A stretch of DNA of 64,000 nt from NCBI RefSeq assembly GCF_032452875.1, contig NC_083897.1, forward strand, positions 4,756,854 to 4,820,853. The letters run 5' to 3'. Source of the stretch: Bos javanicus. Taxonomy: Eukaryota; Chordata; Mammalia; Artiodactyla; Bovidae. Numbering within the stretch: position 1 is the stretch's first letter; every line of letters begins with the position of its first letter. The notes below the pieces were generated by a model. The model ran no database searches. It had not been told where the DNA came from and saw nothing but the letters and a program-made list of their open reading frames with translations. Positions 57,101 to 64,000 of the stretch are shown piece by piece. The position numbers were made by a program, and so were the translations under genes.

Positions 57101-60100
57101 ACCACATTTATCAATCCAGTCAGGGCTCACAGGGGCTATCTTTTCCATTGCTAGAGAGCAGTCTGATTCAGTAAAATCCAATTAACACTCTTACCTTACT
57201 GAAAGTCTATTTCCTCCTCCTATACAGTCAAGTATTACCAGTCAAGAACCTAGCTCCACAAATAGATTATACATTCAGTCTCAGTACTAAATGTTGTATA
57301 GTCCTTTGGGTGATATTTTTAATTCTATGTATATGAAAACCAAAGCGGAAAATAAGAGAAAAAATACAGCTCATCTGTATTTTAGCTGACTAGATTAACA
57401 GGCTTGAGCTGACTGCACACTGCAAATAATCTGAAGTTCTAAACACAAATCTGGACTTAAAATTTGAAGGTTATAATGCAGAGGAGGAGTTTGATGAAGA
57501 CTCAAAAGTAAAACCATGAAAGGATCAAAATAATTGAGAAGGAAATGGTAACCCACTCCAGTAGTCTAGTAGGGAAAATCCCATGGACAGAGGAGCCTGG
57601 TGGGCTACAGTTCATGGGGTCGCAGAGAGCCAGACACGACTGACTGAGCACACAAGCAAAATCTGACAAAGGGGAAAATGAATTCTTGAGACTATGTTTT
57701 AATTGTGATCAACCCCTCTAATCACAAGAATGGTAGGGTCAAGAGCCTAATTTATTCTGGCCTAACCAAGGCCGGCTAGGTGTTCAGCACTACTGCAAAA
57801 CCGCTGAGCAGCTCGCAGCATATTCACTTTCAGATGCAGCTTCCACATTTCTTTCTAAACCACTGAATTCATTGTTGAAAAGGATGGGGATGACTGGTGT
57901 GGCTCTGCTCAGCAGAGCTGTGATCCACAAATCATCCATTTTATATAATCGGGTTTAAAAGACAAGTCAATTAAGGAATTTTATGTACTTTTCCCTCTTC
58001 ATGCAGATTTTAATCTTGTAATGCCAAATGCATCTTTCATAATCGTATAAACACAGTGTAATGAGCCGTTCACAAAGCTTTCACTAAAAATCTGTTAAAT
58101 ACCACCATTAGCCCTGAGTAGACCTTCAAAGAGCCTCATTCACACTGGCACATGCTTTCAAAACTCTCCAGATCATTCTAGCTGGCCAAAACATAGGCCA
58201 CATCTGAGGCTTTCCTACCACAATCTTTTGTCTTAATAAAATGAGACCAAACTGCTTTGAGTATGAAAATGTTTCCAGTGAGAAGATGGCCCCAAGAAGG
58301 CAGTCAAGATGCTCAAAAACTGCTGTTCCCCAGTGCCATCCTTCCCACAAATGACAACCCATGGAGGAGTGTCTGCGTCTTATGTTCAGTTCAGTTCAGT
58401 CGCTCAGTCGTGTCCGACTCTTTGCGACCCCATGAATCGCAGCACGCCAGGCCTCCCTGCCCATCACCAACTCCCGGAGTTCACTCAGACTCACGTCCAT
58501 CAAGTCGGTGATGCTATCCAGCCATCTCATCCTTTGTTGTCCCCTTCTCCTCCTGCCCCCAATCCCTCCCAGCATCAGAGTCTTTTCCAATGAGTCAACT
58601 CTTCGCATGAGGTGGCCAAAGTATTGTAAAGCTCACTTAAGCACCTATCAGTTTTTAGCTTTAAGAATTTTGCTGCAAATGGTTTTGAGATTACAAAACA
58701 CACCTAATTTGAGCAAAATGATTAGCTAATACAGTCATACTACTTGCTCAAGGGCTACAAGAGTCGAGAGGTGAATTCCTATTTCTCTATTCCAGGGCTT
58801 AAATTTCCACAACTCAAAATAAAAGCCACCTAGCAGTCAACCTATGAGCATAAATTATTAATAAAACTTGCTTGACTCTTACCAGTAGAATACTTTCCTT
58901 CTGTCACACTGAAAGGCTGAACCCTTAGATCAAAGGTATTTATCTGAAATGCTCCAGACACGGAAACGGTCTGCTCTTTGTTGCACATATAAGAACTTCC
59001 CAGGGGAGCATCCCAGTAGCTGAGATTGGTATTTGAAATGCTGTAAACTTTAAAGGAAAAAAAAAAATGTTAGTAACTTCTTATCCTGTCAATATTTTTT
59101 AAAAAGGGGGGAGGGGGAAGACAATCCTGAGGAATTTTCTGTGAAATATGGGAGAGCTCAGGGTACAGGGTCTGCCCACAAAAAGCCATTCTTAAGATCA
59201 CTAACTAGGTTCCCTATCTCTCTTTGGATGTTGCGACAGTCTAAAACCCAGTCACATTCTTAACTATTATTCACTATGCTTTGAAAATACAAGATATTGC
59301 AAAAGATAAAACCGGTTCTAAGTTATGGTCAAAGCCCAATTTTGACATAGAATCTTCTGTTCCATAAAATAAGGCGCTTGTCATTAATTATGGTTTGTAT
59401 TCTTTCAGTGAAACCTATATTCTTCCCCACCCCCTAGGCCAATGTTTTGCTTACCAGAGCCATTAACCAAAATCATGCTGACATTCACCTCCTTCAGATA
59501 GAATCGGTTTTCATTTTTCTGTGAAAAAAAGCATCCAGTTAGTCAACGCATCACAGCTGTTTACAGACACAGTTAACATCTACGGAAGAAGAGCAATCTA
59601 ACACTATTACCCAGAAGATCCAACCAGGGATTAGACCTGGTTCAGTAGCACAAATTGCAAATAAGTCAAGAGACTCAAAATGTGACTGAAACCCTTTTCC
59701 TCTTCATTTTTGTTTCCAACTTTGGGACCAGAGATGATGTGCTCACCTGGTTCCCAGACACTCAGCAATTCACTCCCTCCGTTCTGATCTGTCACTTTCC
59801 AAGCCCTTACCACCTCTAGCCTGGATCACAACAGCCTCTTCACAGGGCTCCCTGCCTTTCTGCCTGTCCAGCTCTGTTTTTCCTCCAATGCTGTTTTCTT
59901 TCTGAAGCATTAATCTGATCAAACGATCCTTCTAATTACTTCACCGCTTACTATGTACAAGGTAACACATCAAAGTGTTCCAGGGAGCCAGCAAAATGGA
60001 CACATTTGGATCCTGCCCCCATTGTGTTTATACTCTGCCAGAGAAGACAAAGAAAAATAAATAACCATACTACAAAAAAGAAAGTGATAAATTATGAATA

Positions 60101-63100
60101 AAAGGAGAGGAATTCCAACTAGGGAAGGAGCAAAGGCAACAGAAGGTTAGGGGCAGGCCATCTGAATGGGGTAGGATTCAATTAGGAAAGAAGCACAAAT
60201 GAGTATTCAAGAAGGGAAGAGCCTGAGTAAAGAAGTCAGAAATGAGCATTACCGCAAGCACACTGGCATCTGAAAACTTTAAGTGCCAAGCACTGTTCCT
60301 AAAACTTTACCCAGGAGGCTTCATGGAAGAATTACAACACCCCATTTTGAGATGGGATAACTGATCCATGGAGGGTGTTGAGCAACTTCCACAAGGCTAC
60401 AGAGTTAGCTGGGATTTGACGCCAGGAGTCTGGCTGTGCAGCCTGAGGGTTGGTTCCTTGGCCACTCTCCTACCACAGTGGATGTGCACAGGGAGCATGG
60501 TGACGGAAGCACGAGATTCACGACAAGGGAAAGAAGGAATCATAGAGCTGGATATGCAGGTTACTTTGCACAGCGGGGAGAGGAGGCTTGAGCTGCCCCA
60601 GGCATGGAATTTAGATGTTTTCTTGTTGGCAAAACAGAACTACTGCAGTTTCTGAGAAAGAGCTGAGCTTCAAGAAGATTCAGCTGATGCCGAAGTACAT
60701 TAGGGGAGGGGAGGAGAAGGGGGGGACTAGTTAGGAGGTGGTCTGAAACTAGTTAGGAGGTAAGCAGTAATGGAGGCTGGAATCGGTAGGGAATGAAAAC
60801 AAGGGGGCAGACCAAGAGAACTTCAGGAGAAAGCACACAGAAGTCTTGACAATGCCACCCCATCTCTCCTTGGTTTGCCATTCAAGGCTCTCCACAATTT
60901 GTCCCAAACACTCTTCCAAACTTATCATTCACTGAACACGCTCCATGCCTCATTTTCCACCTGGTCTTGATTGTGCTCCTTTATCCAGGGATATTCTGTA
61001 CTTTTTCACTTACTCCTCTTATACTCCATGTGTACACATCTGACCCATTCTTGAATGTCCAGCTTTTATGCCATCTCTTCTGTAAAGCCCTCCTGACTCT
61101 CCTCCAGCCGGAATTAATGGCTCACTCCTCTATACTTCCATTGTTGTGTTGGGGCACTCAGTCATGTCTGACTCTTTGTGACCCCATGGACTGTAGGGCG
61201 CCAGGTTCCTCTGTCCATGGAACTCTCTACACAAGAATATTGGAAGCAGCCATTCCCTTCTCCAGAGGACCTTCCTGATCCAAGGATCGAACCTGGGACT
61301 CTTGTGTCTCCTGCAATTGCAGGCAGATTCTTTACCACTGAATCACCTGGGAAGCCCTCCTTTACTCCCATAGCACTTTGTACTTTCCTCTGGTCTAACA
61401 CTCACCCCACTTTGAATGCACCTCCTACAGCACAGTCTACTTTTCCACAGAATCAAATCCAAAAGCCAGCATGGCATTCAAGGCCTTCCATAAAAGTGGT
61501 GGTTATTTGTACACTGCTATCTTTATCACTTGGGGGCTTCCCCAGTGGCTCAGTGGTAAAGAATCCGCCTGCCAACGCAGGAGATGCAGGCTCGATCCCT
61601 GAGTCAGGAAGATCCCGTGGAGAAGGAAACAGCAACTTGCTCCAGTTCTCTTGCCTGGAAAATTCCATGGACAGAGGAGACTGGTGGGCTACAGTTCATG
61701 CGGTCACAAAAGTTGGATACAACTGAGCGCATGCACGCACACACCTTGACCAATAAATCATGGGCATCTTAAGAATATAGGCCTTCTTCTTTGTATCCCA
61801 CCATAGCATCCTGTGTTGTTGTTCAGTCGCCCAGTCGTGTTCAACTCTTCGCGATCCTGTGGACTGCAGCATGTCAGGCCTCCCTGTCCCTCACCACCTC
61901 CTGGAGTTCGCCCAAGTTCATGTCCATTGCAATAGTGATGCCATCCAGCCATCTCATCCTCTGACACCCTCTTTTCCTTTTGCCCTCAATCTTTCCCAGC
62001 ATCAGGTCTTTTCCAATGGGGGGGCGGAACACACGCCTTGCCATGGCGAGTGGCTTGGGTAACTCAATTAAGCTACGAGCCTTGCTGTGTAAGGCCATCC
62101 AAGACAGATGGGTCATAGGAGAGTTCTGACAAAATGTGATCCACTGGAGGAGTAAATGGCAAACCACCCCAGTATACTTGCCATTAGAACCTCATGAACA
62201 CTATAAAAAGCATCCTGTACATACACTGAATTCAATTATCCTGAGAAGCAACTGCCATGATAAGATTGAAGGTGAGATGGGCCCCACTGAACTCTGGTGA
62301 CACTGTAGATATTTCTAGACTTTTCAAAGTGCCTGTAGCAGGGTTAAAATGTCACTATTTTGAACTACATTTTAGAATAGTCTTCTGGAATTAAGTATTA
62401 CATATTTCCCCATGAGAGTCAGAAAAAACCATGTTCCCTTTAGGATCCTACCTCAGCTAGAAAGATCAAGCTTAATCACTCAAAAAGGAATGAATCTAAA
62501 ATATTGCTTCCTTCATTTTTACTGACTAGAATATAATCTCTATGAGGTTAACTTGGGAAGCTTGCTCTACCACATTGAAGATGACAAGCTTAACTATACA
62601 TTCTTAATAGCAGTTCACTGGTCATATGTGTACTGTAATGGAGAAATTATTTACATATTGGAAAAAGATTTTTATAAATCTTTCTAAAATATAATCATTA
62701 ATTACTCCACTTACTTTCCATAGAGGAAAAAGGCTTTATACTCAAAATACCAAGTTTAGACAAGAAACAAAGGCATACCTAACTTCTCATGTATCAGATG
62801 TTGAAGCTATTTCCCCATCCCTAGATATGAGTAATCTGATTTAAAAGCACAACTGTTTTTAGCCACTTATATATTAACTTTTGGTGGGTCAACAGGTTCC
62901 CTCATGGGTAGCTAGCCCCACTTCCCCATTCCAATTTGTCGTAACCTGTGCACGCACATGCACGCACACACACCCTTCAAAAAATTACGAGGATAACAAC
63001 TGCTTCTGAGAAGGTGGAAATGAAGGTCCCCAATGATTAATTTCTGCTAGCTAGAAGTCAAACATGCATGAAAACTCCTGTTTAGGGTCCAGCCTTTGAT

Positions 63101-63756
63101 AGGACCATGAACAAAGAAAACCTGGACGCCACCATTATAAACTATCCTGACGCAGTACATGCAGAGCCTTGGACTCACTGAGTACTCAGTGTTAGCTATC
63201 ATCATTACTGGTACTCTGACAAGTAGTATAACCCTGAAAAAGCCTAAATATTATAATAGATAAACAGGAGAATTTTCTAACCAATAATGGAAAAAAACTA
63301 TGGAAAGTACTTTGTCTTTTATAAATAGACTTTATTATTACATATATCTATTTGTACAAATTAGATTTTTTTTTTATATGGGTTAATTTTTACTCCTACC
63401 CTAAGGTCTATATAACAGCAGAAGAGGAGAATGAGCCCAGTCCAGAGAACATGGAAGTGACCCTGCAGAATTAACAGGAATCAATGGACTACACTGTGTA
63501 ATTAAGCAGTGTTGAAATGGAAAAGAGAGATAATTATCCCCCTCAACACATAAACATAACACACCCATTCACACAGACTTTCAGATGTGTTTCTGAGAGA
63601 ATGATCCTAATTCTTGATGAACCAGTTACTCACCACAGCAAAGACAAAGTCGAGATACTTGATGTTGCTGCTGCTCAGCCTGAGCAGAGCAGTTTGAGGT
63701 TGGCAGCTGCCAGTAGCGTTGGTTGTGTTGGGATTGATATTAAAAACTGAAGCAAC
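47104..63756 (-). CDS. LAMP2: LAMP2, 3' half: exons 6-8 and alternative terminal exons 9B, 9A, 9C
   Basis: Seen on the minus strand: exon 6 (63634-63756), exon 7 (59455-59518), exon 8 (58883-59047), then three mutually exclusive last exons, 9B (56120-56259), 9A (49850-49989) and 9C (47104-47246). Every terminal exon begins with the last two bases of an alanine codon whose first G comes from exon 8, so each gives an in-frame protein. The encoded part is the second lumenal LAMP domain with several N-glycosylation sequons, a single membrane span and a short tail ending GY-x-x-hydrophobic. Known: LAMP2 is a major lysosomal membrane glycoprotein. Isoform A is the chaperone-mediated autophagy receptor, B is prominent in muscle and heart, and C takes part in RNA/DNA autophagy. 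Human LAMP2 loss causes Danon disease. Exons 1-5 lie beyond base 64000. Exon numbers follow the human gene. Confidence 0.95.
47247..49493. other. LAMP2 sequence between exons 9C and 9A
   Basis: Holds a MIR SINE at about 47840-48030 (GAGTTTAAATCTTGACTCC, then TTTCCTCATCTATAAAAGGG). The rest is AT-rich with no feature recognised. Confidence 0.5.
49494..49499 (-). terminator. Candidate poly(A) signal for LAMP2A
   Basis: AATAAA on the minus strand 350 bases downstream of the 9A stop, in an AT-rich context. It is the nearest canonical hexamer I found for this exon. Confidence 0.4.
49850..49989 (-). CDS. LAMP2: LAMP2 alternative exon 9A (LAMP-2A C-terminus)
   Basis: The frame reads (A)QDCSADDDNFLVPIAVG, a membrane span, then tail GLKRHHAGYEQF and stop. 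Ending GYEQF and the basic KRHH patch identify isoform A, whose tail binds substrates of chaperone-mediated autophagy through basic residues. Human has KHHH here, so one histidine is arginine and the positive patch is kept. The exon is the same length as 9B (140 bases). Confidence 0.95.
49990..54070. other. LAMP2 sequence between exons 9A and 9B, distal part
   Basis: Includes old repeat text at 50.68-51.15 kb (same unnamed family as 41.7 kb) and a probable hAT MITE relic near 53.93-54.06 kb (GGTTTTCTAACTGGCTACAC). Otherwise nothing recognised; frames at 52004-52514 have no known protein. Confidence 0.4.
54071..54103 (+). repeat. (CA)n microsatellite
   Basis: About 16 CA units, with a shorter imperfect CA/CATA run about 80 bases before it. 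Confidence 0.95.
54272..54277 (-). terminator. Candidate poly(A) signal for LAMP2B
   Basis: AATAAA on the minus strand, about 1.84 kb downstream of the 9B stop. A second AATAAA at 54713-54718 is an alternative. The stretch between is free of SINEs and LINEs as far as I can see, as expected of a retained 3' UTR. Confidence 0.4.
54278..56119 (-). other. LAMP2: Presumed LAMP2B 3' UTR
   Basis: From the 9B stop to the candidate poly(A) signal. I see no interspersed repeat in it, which suits a transcribed, constrained 3' UTR. Its extent is inferred. Confidence 0.45.
56120..56259 (-). CDS. LAMP2: LAMP2 alternative exon 9B (LAMP-2B C-terminus)
   Basis: The frame reads (A)QECSLDDDTILIPIIVG, a hydrophobic membrane span of about 24 residues, then tail GRRKSYAGYQTL and stop. 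Ending GYQTL identifies isoform B. The acceptor is CACCTACAG on the minus strand. It is the terminal exon nearest exon 8, about 2.6 kb away. Confidence 0.95.
56260..57535. other. LAMP2 intron between exons 8 and 9B, nothing firmly recognised
   Basis: Intronic sequence. Text at 56.7-57.15 kb (CTATAGCCTGTGAACCAAAT onwards) looks like a very old transposon relic of unclear family. Confidence 0.4.
57537..57645 (+). repeat. BOV-A half-unit SINE
   Basis: A single half-unit (GAGAAGGAAATGGTAACCCA to GACACGACTGACTGAGC) without tRNA head or AGC tail, in the LAMP2 intron, in opposite orientation to the gene. Confidence 0.85.
58385..58625 (-). mobile_element. BovB LINE 3' end (minus, sense to LAMP2)
   Basis: Reversed BovB tail TTCAGTTCAGTTCAGTCGCTC, then about 220 bases of 3' end, truncated near GGTGGCCAAAGTATTG. 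It lies 260 bases past LAMP2 exon 8, in the same orientation as the gene. Confidence 0.9.
58883..59047 (-). CDS. LAMP2: LAMP2 exon 8 (last common exon)
   Basis: A 165-base exon reading VYSISNTNLSYWDAPLGSS to VQPFSVTEGKYST, leaving one base (G) of an alanine codon for the terminal exons. Donor is GTAAGA. It holds an N-L-S sequon and the cysteine of YMCNKE. From that cysteine to the first cysteine of exon 9A or 9B is 36 intervening residues, the conserved LAMP loop size, so the final disulfide is closed by whichever terminal exon is chosen. Confidence 0.95.
59455..59518 (-). CDS. LAMP2: LAMP2 exon 7
   Basis: A 64-base exon reading KNENRFYLKEVNVSMILVNGS plus the first base of the next valine codon. 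Minus-strand acceptor is TTTTCACAG and donor GTAAGC. It contains an N-V-S sequon and is the short central piece of the second LAMP domain. Confidence 0.95.
59519..60840. other. LAMP2 intron 6, proximal part
   Basis: Contains probable L2/MIR relics (for example 60280-60480, GCCAAGCACTGTTCCTAAAA to GTCTGGCTGTGCAGCC). Otherwise nothing recognised. Confidence 0.4.
61144..61358 (-). repeat. Bov-tA SINE (minus) inside L2
   Basis: Starts GTTGTGTTGGGGCACTCAGT, ends CTGAATCACCTGGGAAGCCC. Flanks CTATACTTCCA and CTTTACTCCCA suggest a diverged target-site duplication. Confidence 0.87.
61534..61745 (+). repeat. Bov-tA SINE
   Basis: Head GGGGCTTCCCCAGTGGCTCA to a CGCATGCACGCACACACC tail. It sits only about 70 bases before the inverted BovB. 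Confidence 0.9.
61815..62208 (-). mobile_element. BovB LINE insertion with 5' inversion (twin priming)
   Basis: 61815 to about 62019 is a BovB 3' end in minus orientation with a TGTTGTTGTT tail. From about 62020 to 62208 is internal BovB sequence in plus orientation (CCATGGCGAGTGGC, then GTGATCCACTGGAGGAGTAA). One exact duplication AGCATCCTGT (61805-61814 and 62209-62218) encloses both, so the inversion arose during a single insertion. Confidence 0.88.
62241..63633. other. LAMP2 intron 6, distal part
   Basis: AT-rich intronic sequence with a short ACGCACATGCACGCACACAC run near 62950. No gene or named repeat recognised. Confidence 0.5.
63634..63756 (-). CDS. LAMP2: LAMP2 exon 6
   Basis: A 123-base exon (41 codons) in phase 0 at both ends. 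On the minus strand the acceptor is CCCCTAAAG and the donor GTGAGT. It reads VASVFNINPNTTNATGSCQ to KYLDFVFAV, part of the second lumenal domain, with sequons NTT and NAT and one disulfide cysteine. Confidence 0.95.
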
Positions 63757-64000
63757 CTTTAGGGGAAGAGGAGGGGAGAAAGGCATAGATTAACCATAAA
63801 AATCTATAGCAAAACCTTATATTCCAATAAGATCAAGTTCATGGAAAACAAAAACTCCTTTTGTCTCCTGGATACTTAAATGTATGATGTCTTACTTTCA
63901 AAGCTGGCACAAGCCCCTCAAGCTGTAACTCAGCAGACTTTAAAAAAAAAAAAAAAGGAAGACAAGAGGGAAGCTTCCTCAAACAATGAGCCAAATGAAA

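Larger units (their letters stand above)
60841..62240 (+). repeat. L2 LINE 3' end split by three younger insertions
   Basis: L2 text (GCCATTCAAGGCTCTCCACA, AAAGCCCTCCTGACTCTCC, CCCATAGCACTTTGTACTTT) continues on both sides of two Bov-tA copies and one BovB copy. The ends are uncertain. Confidence 0.65.

Noticed and set aside
1..64000. CRISPR arrays, bacterial operons or phage-type systems
   Set aside because: The window is vertebrate nuclear DNA with spliced genes and SINEs; the regular repeats found are SINE arrays and microsatellites.

Overview
This is mammalian nuclear DNA from a ruminant, most likely a bovid. The evidence is the repeat content: many BOV-A2 and Bov-tA SINEs, tRNA-derived CHR SINEs, BovB (RTE-type) LINE fragments and a bovine-type L1 3' end, on top of older MIR, L2, L1 and hAT relics shared by mammals. 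The two recognised flanking genes, ATP1B4 and LAMP2, are neighbours on human Xq24, so the window is very probably X-chromosomal. I cannot tell cattle from buffalo, sheep or goat by eye.

Layout. (1) 1-6858: the last four coding exons of ATP1B4 on the + strand, encoding the C-terminal ectodomain of the beta-M protein, with repeat-bearing introns. Its 3' UTR may run to about 10.15 kb. (2) 6.9-33.4 kb: an intergenic repeat mosaic. It holds old L1 copies in both orientations with younger BovB, SINE and LTR insertions nested in them, a solo LTR (18.9-19.3 kb), a badly degraded class I endogenous retrovirus (about 22.9-27.7 kb), a 1.85-kb BovB fragment with a broken reverse transcriptase, and a rearranged L1 (29.2-32.3 kb) carrying a tandemly expanded BOV-A2. 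(3) 33.4-36.1 kb: a GC-rich island with an intact TEX13-family gene on the + strand. It has one long coding exon and a short terminal exon that I predict from splice signals. (4) 36.1-47.1 kb: more intergenic sequence with MER20, MIR and SINE copies. (5) 47.1-64 kb: the 3' half of LAMP2 on the - strand, with exons 6, 7 and 8 and three alternative terminal exons in transcription order 9B, 9A, 9C. The gene continues upstream beyond base 64000.

How the genes relate. ATP1B4 and LAMP2 converge, and the TEX13-like gene lies between their 3' ends. LAMP2 makes three membrane proteins with one lumenal body and three interchangeable ends: A (chaperone-mediated autophagy receptor), B (autophagosome maturation, muscle and heart) and C (nucleic-acid autophagy). 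All three ends are intact and phase-compatible. ATP1B4 is, from published work on eutherians, a co-opted Na,K-ATPase beta subunit of the muscle inner nuclear membrane. The TEX13-like gene is presumably germline-expressed, by family analogy only. I see no bacterial-type features, CRISPR arrays, tRNA or rRNA genes.

Exon boundaries were placed by eye from splice signals and reading phase and agree with each other. Repeat boundaries are exact only where target-site duplications are quoted; other repeat edges are approximate, and family names come from recognition, not from a search.
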